Part shown: piece by piece, positions 1 to 12,500 of the stretch
How the letters are laid out: every line of letters starts with the position of its first letter
How positions within the stretch are numbered: position 1 is the stretch's first letter
Source: Lepeophtheirus salmonis
Taxonomy: Eukaryota > Arthropoda > Copepoda > Siphonostomatoida > Caligidae
Assembly: GCF_016086655.4 (NCBI RefSeq)
Contig: NC_052140.2
Location: 23,622,001-23,686,000, forward strand
Length of the DNA stretch: 64,000 bases
Direction: 5' to 3'
The notes under the pieces: generated by a model
The model's database searches: none
The model's input: the letters and a program-made list of their open reading frames with translations, nothing else
What the model was told of the DNA's origin: nothing
Made by a program: the position numbers and the translations under genes

Positions 1-123
1 TTCAAGATGCTTCTTCAATAAGGCTACAAGTTGAGGTTTACGTAGGCCCGCTAGTTCCTCCTTAGACTCGGCTAATTCCATTCTGGAGCATTCCTCCTGT
101 AGGTCATTAACATTAATGCGCAT
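1..123 (-). CDS. Partial ORF at window edge, possible retroelement Gag start
   Basis: An open frame starts at an ATG (complement of 121-123) and runs off the left edge after 41 codons. It is rich in Glu, Lys and Leu, with the stretch LRKPQLVALLKKHL near the edge, which resembles a short SAP-like helix pair. About 80 bases upstream on the same strand is the text TGGTGACGAACTGG, which resembles the primer-site neighbourhood of some LTR elements. I infer the 5' end of a retroelement gag, but a host exon is equally possible. It lies beyond the 3' end of the GPCR gene. Confidence 0.3.
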   Translation of the reverse strand, partial: MRINVNDLQEECSRMELAESKEELAGLRKPQLVALLKKHLE

Positions 124-429
124 CCTCGTATGCCAGGTAGTTATGATAGATACTCATTAATATGATGAGTAATTAGATATCCAGTTCGTCACCAGGATAT
201 ACTACTAAATGCGACGGGAGGGTAGTAAAGAGTGAGTGCAAAGGTGTGTTTAGGTTCTTTAGTAACATACAACCAACAAAACTACAAAGAATATAATTTA
301 ACAAACAGAGTACTGAGCTTAGAAAAAGTACCGAGACTTGCCTCCAGGTAGTCCTTCAAATACTCATAACTGATCAGAATGATGTTGTACATATAAAATT
401 TTATTTTATAATATTTTTTACTATAACAA

Positions 430-960
430 TGTACATTAATTATAAATCTAGCCACCATCAGACTCCATGACAGCCTCCAACCGCCTCTGGAACCTCTTAC
501 ACACATTGGTAACGTAGTCCTTTTTCATGATCCTCCACTACCGGTAAACAGAGGTCTTCAGGTCGTCAATATTCAGGTAGTAAACATTGCAGGCCTTATT
601 CTCAATTTGCCACCAAATCGAGTAATCCAGTGGATTATGATCTAGGCTCCTCGGTGTGGTGGTGGCAGGGGTGGTAAAGTTTCTGGGACCAAAATTTCAT
701 ATTGCTACCCATCCACCCTTGTACAATATACATGAAATACATTCGTCGCGATGTTGGACTTCTTCATGGCCTTGGTAATCTATGCGACCATATTTTCCAT
801 CAACAACATCGAGTAGTCGGCCATGGGTAACCGGTATCCACCAGGAAACCAATTTGGATGTAGTTTTTCTACAGTTGATGCCACAATCCCAAACATTATC
901 ACAGCGGCCAGATGTTTGGTCTGGGTGACTGTCTTGATGCTTTATTTTTTTTCCAATGGA
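430..960 (-). pseudogene. Mariner-like transposase relic, catalytic and C-terminal part
   Basis: Read on the minus strand in several frames, the segment gives the DDE-domain order of a mariner-like transposase: VIMFGIVAS, then WFPGGYRLPMADY, then SLDHNPLDYSIWWQIENKAC with the third catalytic Asp, then a C-terminal KRFQRRLEAVMESDGG. The middle with the second Asp is lost and the frame changes at least twice, so no active enzyme can be made. The same family recurs at 18.6, 28.6, 42.8 and 60.4 kb. Confidence 0.75.
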
Positions 961-1332
961 CAATTTTTGACACAAATAAAAAATTTCAAAAATCCACAGC
1001 TCTTCCAAAAACTTCAACTACTTAGGATAAAAGATTCAAATATTTTATTTTTTAGAAAAAGAAATTTAAAATCCATTGTTATTCATATCAAATTAAATTT
1101 TTTAGAAACAAATTTCATAAATCCATTCTACTCACCAAAAAATAAATCTTAAAAAAAAAAAATCCTTTCCTTTAAATTATTTTCATCCTGACCAAAAAAG
1201 TTACTTGTAAAATACAAAAAAAAAAATAAAATATTTCAGTACCTCCAGCCAACCCCCTACGAACACCCCTTTAGACCTTTAAATTTTATAATTTAATTAC
1301 TAAAAATTAACCATAAATATAGTTTAAAAAAT

Positions 1333-1665
1333 ATGACCAACCTGTATACTAAAAAAAATAAACTGAAAATGAACGTGGTCACCTTGACAATTGGAAAAAT
1401 CCTTGGGAGTTTTATGAGTGCGATAGGACAACTCTATGGAGAATCAAAGTCAAAGAAAATAATCCTAAGGGAGTTTGATCTAACTCTAACGAAGGCAGCC
1501 TGGATGTTTGCGATATCACTTGGAGGTCTCAACTCCATCAAAGCGGACTCCATTCTCACCAAAGCCATCTCCATGATGTACACAGCAAGGTGCAAAGGCC
1601 GACGCCTATCCACAAGTATGGTCGATGTCATCAGGAGGGACGTTGCCCTTTTTCGGGGACTGTAG
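1333..1665 (+). CDS. Uncharacterised 110-codon ORF
   Basis: This continuous ORF starts ATGACCAACC and ends at TAG (1663-1665). From about residue 25 it reads like real protein, with a mixed polar and apolar pattern including IGQLYGESKSKK, SLGGLNSIKADS and VIRRDVALFRGL. Its base composition is less AT-rich than the flanks. The first part overlaps text like the head of dispersed repeat R1, and R1 text resumes at about 1725. The coding-like block therefore looks like an insertion of about 310 bases inside an R1 copy. I recognise no family, and it could be a transposon-derived fragment. No intron, promoter or poly-A site is evident. Confidence 0.3.
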   Translation: MTNLYTKKNKLKMNVVTLTIGKILGSFMSAIGQLYGESKSKKIILREFDLTLTKAAWMFAISLGGLNSIKADSILTKAISMMYTARCKGRRLSTSMVDVIRRDVALFRGL

Positions 1666-1724
1666 AAGATTAATTATAGACATGCCCAAACTATAATAAT
1701 TAAGAGAGGTTGCGTGTGCCAAAA

Positions 1725-1935
1725 AGTAAGAATGTTTGGGAGAACAGAAGCTTAGATATCAAGACGTTTCATTTAATTTGCTGCAAGAAGCATGATTGAA
1801 AGAAATAAACAAAATCCTCACTCCTTATTTGATGTCAAACCTCAAGTCTTCTTTGAGTCTAACAAGGACATACACTTTTAATTCCACAACAAATTCCAAG
1901 TTTTACTCTTCGTTTTTAAATCACTTTACACTTAT
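1725..1935 (+). repeat. Dispersed repeat R1 copy
   Basis: R1 is a family defined here by comparing loci in this window. Recurring words are CCCTGACAATTTG, GAATGTTTTGGAGGAGAG, GACGTTTCATTAGATCAGC, GTCCAACAAGGACTTAC, and a tail ending GGATTTACATCACTG. This copy keeps the central words but is diverged. It has no coding capacity. Confidence 0.6.
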
Positions 1936-2003
1936 ATGTTATCTCTTCAAAAAAAATATGGTAATGTTTACAAATTTGGAAAATCAAAAAACTTATTCAG
2001 GTA

Positions 2004-2980
2004 GCAACAGGGGCGTCTACAGGATTGTATATATATATATGTAGAGGGGCTTAGTTTTGTGATTTTTTTTGCAACACACTTATAAAATCTATAGCTATTC
2101 ACAAAGAAATTGAATTTTTAGAAAAAAAAAAAAATTTAAAAATCCATAGCTATTCATAGAAAATTAAATTAAAAAAAAAATTGAAAAATTAAATTTATTT
2201 TAAAAGAAATTAAAAATAAAAATAAATTTGGAAATAAAATTCAAATATTAAAGTTTTTGGGGAAAAAAGACAATTCAAAAATCAAAACTATTTATAGAAA
2301 CTTGAAAGCTCAAATATTCATTTTTTTGAAAAAACTTCAATAAATCCATATCTATTTACAGAAAATTATTTTTTTTGGAATTTGTTTTTCAAAAATCCAT
2401 AGATATTCTGAGAAAATTAAATTTTTTGGAAAAAAAAAATTGAAAAATTAAATTCATTTGAAAAGAAATTAAAAAGGAATTTGGAAATAAAATTCAAATA
2501 TTAAAGTTTTTGGAGAAAAAAACAATTCAAAAATCAAAACTATTCACAGAAACTTGGAAGCTCAAATATTATTTTTTTTTTTTAAACTTCAAAAAATCCA
2601 CATCTATTCACAGAAAATTAATTTTTTTGGAGAAAGAAATATTGAAAAATTAAATTTTTTTAAAAAATAAAAAAATTTTGGGAAAAAAATTCAAATATTA
2701 AAGCTTTTGGAAAAAATAAAAAAATTTAAAAAAGCTTTTACAGAAACTTAAATTTTTGAAAACAAAATTTGAAAAATGAAAGCACAAATATTATTTTTTT
2801 TGAATAAGTTTGAAAAAATCCATATCTATTCACAAAAATTAGTTTTTTTGGAAAAAAGTTTGAAATATAAAATTTGCCAAAATGACGATCAAATTTTTCT
2901 AGTAAAAAATAAAACATTCCTTAATTGTAGGGGGCTACAGCCCCCCCATTCCACTCCTTGTGGACGCTCCCAAGCAACTA
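2004..2980 (+). repeat. AT-rich element with GC-rich inverted ends and 253-bp internal repeat
   Basis: Outer words are GGGGCGTCTACAGGATTG at the left and CCTTGTGGACGCTCCC at the right, imperfect inverted partners. The body is A-rich and built of recurring phrases such as CATAGCTATTCACAGAAA and TCAAATATTAAAG. The phrase TCAAATATTA falls at 2241, 2494 and 2691, giving spacings of 253 and 197 bases. The GC-rich GGGGGCTACAGCCCCC palindrome sits near the right end. Related ends occur at 9.95-10.38, 12.0-12.6 and 22.85 kb. It looks like a non-autonomous mobile element. Confidence 0.6.
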
Positions 2981-3367
2981 CAAAAAAGCTACCCTTACAT
3001 GATCATATTTTTTTCATCTACAATGATCTTTTTTGGATAAATTATCATCCCTTTATCTCCTGTAGAATACAGAATTTGAGTCGGAACCGCTCTTGTAAAT
3101 CTCAGGATTGAAAATACAGAGGTACCAATTCACAGAAAATAGAGAATACTTTTATAAATTAATTAACTATTGACTCTTTCACCAACTTCCCAAATGAATG
3201 TTTCAGACCCTAAACTTTGTACAATTCAATATTGATTTCTCGATATTACCAATACATTCCCGGGATTCACAAACCTAGAAATTATACTCAAATATGATTA
3301 TTTTAAATATGTTTTGTATATTTCAATATTGTCAAACTATATACTGTTTAAAGATTTAAGAGTTTAC

Positions 3368-3501
3368 TCAAGAATTCTCAACATGATTTAATGAAATAGA
3401 TTGAAGTTTCGTTTTTTCATCTAATAAAATTGAAGAAACGTCCTGCTTTTTATTCCAATTATGAATGTTTCGAACTGACAGCGATTTTTCTAGGATTTCA
3501 C
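3368..3501 (-). CDS. GPCR exon 7: C-terminal tail and stop
   Basis: 134 bases, entering in phase 1 and ending in TGA (complement of 3368-3370). The acceptor is TTTATTTATCCCATAG. It encodes 43 residues of polar tail including SLSVRNIHNWNKKQ and ending NHVENS. The open frame continues upstream of the acceptor to 3781, but that part is intron and repeat text. No AATAAA is visible close downstream, so the poly-A site is undetermined. Confidence 0.72.
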
Positions 3502-6500
3502 CTATGGGATAAATAAAATAACTATTTATATTTCTATATATACATTTCATTTTAGTTAATATGATAATTGTCAAAATCCCATCGAATCCCAAAAAAACTT
3601 TGTTAACTTTGAAAGACGACATATTTACTAGGAAAACGACACTGGAGAAAATTGTGAGTGGAAGATTGCCCTGGAGAAAATTCCCCGTATTTTGTTTAAA
3701 CTTTATGATGAACACATTATAAATTTGCAGAAGATTATTAATGACAAATATCTCAACATATCCCCAAGGGAGAACCTTCAAGTGTGAGTATTATTATTTC
3801 AATACAATTTCCTTGCAATTTTTTAAATTAAATCCAGCCTTCTAAGAAATGGATCGAGAGAATTAGTAAGGGGTGGGGAGATAAATACCTTAGGGTCTCT
3901 AAAAATTTGGTTGAATAAACTCTGCCATCAGGTTGGCCAGGGGGTAGTGTGGGACTAAAAACCATCAGCAATACATCCAAGGAACCCTTATGATACCAAA
4001 AAATATTTCCAAGTATTTGGGGGTTGCCCAGGGTACTTGGCAGTACCCTAGATCCTTAAAAACAACCACCAATACATCCAAAGAACCCCTTTAATACCAA
4101 AAAATAGTGTAAGCCCTCGGGTTTCATATTGAAAACTGCATTTTTCTGTGTTTTTACGTCGTTTCACTCTTTTTTTATGGAAATAAAATTATTTGTATTT
4201 CAATAATCACATCAATAATTGTTTTTTCATCAAATTTGTCATTTGTAATGTGTTATTATTGTTCATTCTGAAGCTTGAACAAAATATGGGCACTTTTTGT
4301 AACTGACAATTTTCTTCAGGACAATCTTCCACGGGCAATTTTCCCTAGGGTAGTTGACCGCACATGGCCGTAATCCTCGGTACGATATATTTATATAAAA
4401 TCATATATTAAATGTTATATCATATTACTTATTAATATTTTTTTTAAATTTCCAATGATCGACATTTAAACACTGGTCCCAAGGACCGATGGTCCTAATA
4501 TTAGACTGGACGAAATAAAACACAGCTACAACACAACCACAGTCTATCACATTACCTTGCAGATAATATATTTTTTTAGTTTACTCATACTCTATTTAGT
4601 GACTATTCCTGTTGATACTAATGATTTTTCATAATTTCATCCTTGAAACAGTTTTTTTGGCGAAGAATTATCAAACTGCACAAAAAGAGGATTCAAAGAC
4701 TCATACATCAAATATGATACATATGACGTTATAGGGGAAAACATTTTCTAATAAAATTCCATATGATAACATCTCAACTTTGCCCCTTCATCCTCAAGCA
4801 AGATATTTGACGGTTTCGCATATAATTATTTGCATTTTTATAAAGTTCACTTTTTTTATAAATCAAATTAGTCTTTTATTCTGTTTTTTTGTTATATTTT
4901 TATTTTATGGGTCAAATATATGAATTAATTTATAGCTTATAATGTCATGGTTTCATGTATTCTTTTTTTTTTTTGTTCAAAATAGTTGTAATCAAATAAG
5001 TGTTAATGTGCATTAAATTAATTCTTCGAAAACAGAAAGATTAAATATTCATCTTCAAATAGGGTGGGGATTTTTAATCTGGAAAATTTAAGGCTAATGT
5101 ACATTACCACTTATTTCCCAAAATTAATTGGGCAATTCACAAATCTTTTGCTCTTACATCACGGATTCCATATGAAGTCAATCGTGACTCAAACCAACCA
5201 CCTTCAGCTTCAATAACTGCATCCAACCAGAACCTGAAACATGCCTTTATGAGAATCTATTTGTCCATGTTGACCCACTACTTCGAGAATGGAAGCCTGC
5301 AAGGAGTCATCAGTATTATGTGCACATTTATATCACTCTCATTCCGAGTCTCTCCGCCCCACACATAGTAGTCCGGCAAGCTAGAAAACCACATTTTCTT
5401 TGTCCTTTTGCTTTAGGAAGTTTCGAGTTTATTTTTTTGCTCTCAGAATGATCATGAGCAGTGATGTAAATCCTTTGAATTTTTTAGGTAGCCCGTTTTT
5501 TGGAATTGGTAATCTGAGGGATGAATTTTCTTTTCCTTAGCAGTTGTCATTATTATTTAATCCCTGAGTAGTCAACATCCTTTCATAAATAGATTCAATC
5601 ATATTCAAAACCTGATTGACAGGGCATAACTCTGAGGATTTGTGGCGGAGATTTAATTGTAAGTCCTTGTCGGAATTAGGAATTGACATGGGGGTAATTC
5701 TTGCCAATGTTCTTTTTTATTTCCTTCTCTCCTTCCTCCCTTGTCACAGCTGATTGTAGCTCATCTACAAAGATAAAAATCCAGTTTAGAGAGGGTTCGT
5801 TAAAAAAAAAAGAAACCGAAAATCAAAATGGCAACCCTGACAATTTGAAAAATGTTTTGGAGAAGAGAAATCATGGTGCTAATGACGTTTCATTCTATCA
5901 CCTACAATCAGTTGTGACAAGAGAGCAAGGCGAAAGTGATATAAAGAAGGAGATTTGATAGAAGTATTCCAATGAACGTTCCAACAGGTTTTGAATGTAA
6001 TTGAATCTATTTAGTAAAGGATATTCACTACTCAGAAATTAAATAATAATGCCAACTGCAAAGGAAAAGAAAATTCTTTCTTTATACTACCAATTACAAA
6101 TCAACAGGCCAGCTAAAAAACACACTGGATTTACATCATTGCTGATCTAATGAAACGTCATGAGCATTATTCTTTCTCCTCCAAAAGATTCTTCAAATTG
6201 TTTTTTTCTCTCCTCCAAAAGATTCTCCAAATTGTCATCATGTTGATTTTCGGTTTCTTTTTTAACATGCCCATTGTAAACATGATTTTCATCACTAAAC
6301 ATGAGTCTTCTTTACAAGTATTCCTAGCCCATTAAACTCATTGAAAGACTTTGCAACATCGTAAACAGTTGATTTGGTCAGCTTTGTCAACTCAATGACC
6401 TCCTTGGGTGTAGGCCCACTACAGAGGCAACAATAATGCCCACACGGCGTTCGTATTCAGAGGACATCTGAGGGATCTTGAATTTTTCTTATATAGTTTT

Positions 6501-9500
6501 GTCAGCAAAATCTGATGAACACCCGCTTTCATAAACATGAATGTAAGGGTTACCAAGATATCCAGGTATAAATTTGTTCTGGATTTAAAATTCCGAGTCT
6601 GCATATTTTTAAACTTAAAAATGTTCTTTCTAAGGATAGAATAATCCTTATATGAAAGAAAAAAACTATATTTTGTGACAAGCATATATTTTGCAGGAAA
6701 TTAGACTGTCAATAAATATATTTGAGTGCTTTTTATTTACAAAAATTAGCAGTAAACTATTTTCAAATTTCTTTCTTGATAGTGAATGATCAAAACAGAG
6801 CACAATCATCTTTTTTATTGATATGTTCGTAATTAAAAACAAAAAAAAATACTAAGAATTAGCGATGCATGATTAAGGATGGCTGTTCACTGTTTAAAAA
6901 GTGTTATTGGTCTAATATCTTTTACCCACCGTTAGTGAACATACTTTTTATAACACTGTGTAAAAATTAAACTCCAACACTAAAATATATTCAATTACAT
7001 GATTAAAAGTTAAACGATTTTAATAATTACGTCATTTAAATTTTGTGTCATTTGTATGCAGGGTGGCCCAGATCAATTGGGGAAATCTTTAAAGGCTTAT
7101 AACAAACGAACTAGATGGTGGTAGAACCTTTATTTTTATATTATTTGAAGGCTACATTCAATGACATTTAAATATTTATAGGGAAATCCGCCTCTCTTGA
7201 TAATCTCAGCCACAAAACGGTCCTAGAAAATTTGGCAGCCCAAGGGATCCAAGTGTAGACCCAGTTTTGCTATTGTATATCTCCAGGGCCTCCATAGACG
7301 AATGATATTTGGCACAGGCCTCATACTCGACCCTCCCCCAGGGATAGAAATTGTATGGGTTTAGGTCAAGACTGTTTATATCCCAAAAATATGGGCTACA
7401 AAAGTTATGACAATTTGTGGCGAAGACATTTTTGGAATTTAGGTCTTGTTGGAATATCTAATTTGTTCATTGGCCTACTTTTTCCATCCAGAGAATATAA
7501 ATTAAAAGACCAGAACCAATACAATGGCAAAACTGCAAGATTTTGCCATTGTATTGGTGCTGCCAAATATTGGAGCCTGCCAAAGCTTCCAACCCCTTAA
7601 GCCGAGGCCATCAAGAGAAGCAGATCTCATAATACCTACTTGAATGCAGTTAAATGTAGCTTTCAAGTAATATTAAACTTATGGTTAAACTCCATCTAGT
7701 TCCTTCGTTATAAGTCTTTAAAGATTTTTCCCAATTTACCTGGACCACACTGTACCATCCATTTTGCATTCGTAAAACTGTAAAATATAATAGAGTTTGT
7801 GGCTGTATCTTTTATGGGTGGGCAAACCGTTAGGGATGGGTGCCTATTTGCACCTGGTTAGGCTAACAAGAGGCTTTTAATTTTTAGCCACGAGGGTCAT
7901 ATAAGGGCAGCTTATTCTATAACCAACTGGCGTCTCAAAAAAAAAAATATATACGAATAAAAAGTTTTCTAAGTCTTTTAAAAATCAAAAAAGTTATAAG
8001 CAAAAAAAGAAATAGGTGAATATTGCATTTTTTTTCTGGTTCAAAAAAATGGTCTTCCAAAGGAATATTGAATTCGTAGATAGAATAAAGTATTTAGAAA
8101 TTTGTCTGAAAATTCGTTTGCATATAAATTTGACCCATAGAAATTGATGTGTAATTGAAATATCCGTACACACTCGTGATAACTTTATACTTAAATGTTT
8201 CCTATTTAATAACAAAATAATAGAAATAACATATTTTTGCAATAAAAACTACATAATTTTTCAAAATTACAAAAAATATCGCTTTGATTGTACAACTCTA
8301 TTTACTAGCTTGAGTACCTACCCCAATGTTTTTCTCCGTTCTCAATATAACATGGAGGCTTTGTTGATTTTCTATGATGTGCCAAAGGATATTCGAGGGA
8401 TCTACAAGAAAATTTTGTACTTTAATTTGAATTTAATTTCATAAAAATAACTATTTTAATTGAAATATAATGATTGACCAAACTCACGACATTATCGTTT
8501 TTGATGACGGTGCATAATTTGATTTAAAGAGTCCATTTTTATCCAAAAGGGATATGGGAACTTCTTTGTTTCTATAAATATTAAAAGAAACATCATTTGG
8601 ACTATTAGCACAACAAGGGATGGATTTTGCTGAACGACGACATAAGACATCTTCCAATATGACTTCCTTGGTCAGTTGTCGTAAATGAGAATCTATGCAC
8701 CAGATTACTAATGGATTAAAAAGAGAGTAGCTTTCTCCAAACCAGGATATACATAGGTCCCAAAAAACTGAAGGCTATAAATAAAAACTTCATGAATAAG
8801 AAATAAGTACTAAATGTACAGAAAATGGTTCAGAATATTATATTTAGCAATATTATAGATCTAAAATTATACATTTATTCATTACTAAGGGTAATACCCG
8901 GGATTGTCCGGAGGAATTAGGCGTCGGACAAAGTACATATTTTGCTTTAATAACGTAGAAAATAACTCAATGTTACACCCGTTTTTCATACACAATAACA
9001 CAACTAGCTACTCAATACTTATATAAAGATTGTTTACAAAAAATCCTAATCTTGTATTTTCATTATGTATCAATTTGAGAACTTGGACTATAACATTTGC
9101 ATCATATTCTTCTGTAGGGGCAAGTTGTACAAATGTAGACTCCAATTTCTTTGAATTTTTACAAAAGTAATGTATGGCTAGTTCTAAATACTTAACAACA
9201 CATATATCCGTTGAATCGACGAGCAAAATACTGTACTTCCTAGGACCTAGGTCGTTCCTTTTGCTTATGAATAAAGTGATGCCATAAGTACATTTCTTAA
9301 GGACTGCTCTGCTTTTTGTCCTATTCATTGCAATATCTATCACTGCTGTATCAGAGAATCATTTCTTAATTACGTTTACCATGTGATCACAAGATCTGAT
9401 GGCAGAATGTTTGACAATAAATAAAGACAATTTGAGCCTCTGCTCGAGCTGTATCACGAGATTTTTAACTATTGCAAAATATATCTTTGATTACCGGGAA

Positions 9501-12500
9501 GGAAGAAAAAGGTTCAATTCGTGCTTCTTACTTTTTACATGATCCTTTATGTCAGAGAGTTTAGCTGAAACTGTTGTCTTGCAATATTTTTAATATGCAT
9601 TTTTTTCATATGTAGGAATCTGTACAATCCAGTTTTTGAATACGTTCTCACTCAGCTACTCTGTTCTAGATCATCCAAAAAAAAAACAACAACATAAAAG
9701 TCACGATTACACGATTGCAAGTCCCTCTTTCATTTCATAAGTATTTCCTATTCTACTTATAACAATATAGCCCTTAGTTGGCCAAAACAGGAAGAAGAAA
9801 AAAAGAGTGTGTGTTTGACGTATTGTCGAAAGCAGTGGTTCTCAAATTGGGGTACGCATACCCTTTGGGATACTTGGATGAACTCCAGTAGGCACTGGAG
9901 ATTTTGAAAGAATATTTTAAAAGTTGTACATAACTAAGGGGTCTCTGTAAACGGTTGGCTAGAGGGGCTATAGCCTCCTCCTCTAAATTAAGGAATTTTT
10001 GCTTTTTACTAGAAAATGTAATATTTGAATTAAATTTCATTTTTTGTGAATAGTTATGGATTTTTAAATTTTTTTCCAATCATTATTATTTTTTGTGAAC
10101 AGCTGTGAATTTTAATTTATATTCCAAACAAAGTAAATTTTTTAAGAATAGATATGGATTTGTGAAATTTGTTTCCAAAAAAATGAAATTTTTTTTTGAA
10201 TGGATAAGATTTTTAGAGATTTTTTTTCAAAAACTTAAGTTTTTGTGAACAGGTGTGAACTTTTGATTTCCTTCCAAAAAATTTAATATTTTGAAATTTT
10301 TTTGCAAAAATTTTCTATTATGGTATTTCTCTTCAAAAAATTCGAAAAACCAAGAACCCTCCAAAATATCATTCTGCGGACCCCTGTCACTGAAGCTAAA
10401 AATGCTTTGTGCTGGTGTGAGGGTACTTTGCTTGAATAAATATTTTAATAGTACTACATGACTAAAGAAAGGTTGAGAATACCCGGTCCAAAGAGTAATA
10501 CTTGTCCTAGTCTGCAGTCTAGAATAACCTGAATTATTACATTGAAACTTTTAATGTGAATGTAATCAATTAACAAGCCCAAAATCTAGCCTATATTATT
10601 TTCTTTTTGACATAAGTAAAAATCGGCTAAACTATTGCAATAATCAGCTAATATTTCCAGTCATCAGCAAACATGATATTATATCGACTAGGCAAGTCAA
10701 AAATCAGCGAGCCAGGCCCCACTAATAATAAAATTTTGATTTTTTTTCCCCACTAAAAACATGACTGAAGAGAACCTTAATCTCACTAACAAAAACAAAG
10801 TAACCCGTGATCCCATTTTGCAGAAACAGTACTGTAATTTCGACTTTTCATACCTGAATTATTTCATTACTACGACTATATTGTTATTTCTAAGATCAAA
10901 AATATATAAGTGATACACATCAAGGATCGTGATATACAGTATACACGTTCGATGCTATATTCTCAAGCCTGTAATAGTTCACCAATATGACTACATTGTT
11001 ATTTGTTAGATCAAAATATGTTTATGATAAACCATAGGGCACTATATGCGAGTACAGTGCACCCCCTGACTGTTTTTTATACATAGAGACAAACCTTGCT
11101 TTATTGAAACAATTGATGATAATCTTCAACTGCAATCATCATTCACTTTATTTGAGGTCAAAAAGACTAACAAGCATTTACTACATACCCGGGAGTGTCA
11201 CATCTATTGCTAACAATGACATCCCCTCCCACAGCAGCTACTCAGCAATAATTCAAAATCTAATATATCTCATTCCCTAAAGAATATGATTTTTTCTCCA
11301 TCGTTAAGTCCTGATGGATGCCTTTGAAAACAGTTAAATATCTTTAATAGTGTTTTTGGGCAGGCTACTGATAGGATTGCAGGATTTGACCTGATGTAGC
11401 GTTTTAAATAAGAAACAAAGGGAGAAGTCCTCTTTTTGTCACACAAGGCCGGGCCTTTGTAGGATTATATATACATATATTTCTTGATTTTAGGGGGTTT
11501 GGTTTAAAACAAACTCTGTTTTTAATGTTTAAAATTAAAAAAATTGTTGAAATGACTTTTTTTTTTTTTTTTGAGGTCCGATCATCCCTGTTTACAATAC
11601 AAAAAATAAAATTTATAATGTTTGTTTTCCCATTATAATTTTTGCTTTTTATTTTGTTTTTGATAATAGAAAAATTATTGCCACGCTTCAAATAAAACAT
11701 ACAATCCGTATGGGCACATACAAAAATAACTTTAAGTTTTAGTTCCCTTGCAATAGTTTGCCGGATTAGGTATCCTACTGCAATCTGTCCTGAACGTGTC
11801 TAGGGATGGTGCGTTTTTCAGCCAGCCACCGATATCCGAATTCATTAAAAAACTGGAGAGGCTGGAGACGGAATATCCTTGAAAAAGTTGAATATTGTCC
11901 TCTCAATCATAAATTTAGGCATTCATAAACCAGATGAAGTGGTTTTTCATTTCTTAAACCACATCCACGACACAGTGGGCTATCATTTTTGCTTTGTCAA
12001 AGGATTATTTTGATCTAATGACATAGCCCCCCCCCCTCCAATGCGCACACCCCTGTGCGGGCTTGTAGACTTTTCTTACATACTTATTGTTCTTCTTCCA
12101 GTTATTGTAGTCGTCGTCATAAACTACACTCTTATAGATTAAGAAAGGTTTACGATTGCACTATACAGTAACCCTTGTGAGCTAATTCAATCTCTTATCT
12201 CCTTTTCATTTTTATGCTAATCGTTTATTTGGTGGGCATTCCGCTAATCGCTAATCCGCCAGTAAGTGGACTAAGAAAAAATTAGTTGATTATAAGTTAG
12301 CAGAATACAAAAATTCTTAAAACGCTATTCCCATCATTACTTTTTACTTACTTAGATATCTACTGGTTTTTGAAAATTTGATATTTGAACCTATAGTTTC
12401 AGTAGTAACCTGAGTTTGTTCGGAAGGAGCTCACCAAAAATCAATTTTCAAATTAGTATACTTATAAACTAAATACCTTGTTCATGTCTACTGTTAGCAC

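Noticed and set aside
3502..3781. Upstream continuation of the frame containing GPCR exon 7
   Set aside because: It crosses a strong splice acceptor and repeat text shared with 63.8 kb, so it is intron.
12352..12409. A 58-base minus-strand segment with good splice borders and the right phases to sit between exons 4 and 7
   Set aside because: It encodes a hydrophilic 19-residue piece, not TM7. Exons 5 and 6 fill the gap with a real TM7 and matching phases.
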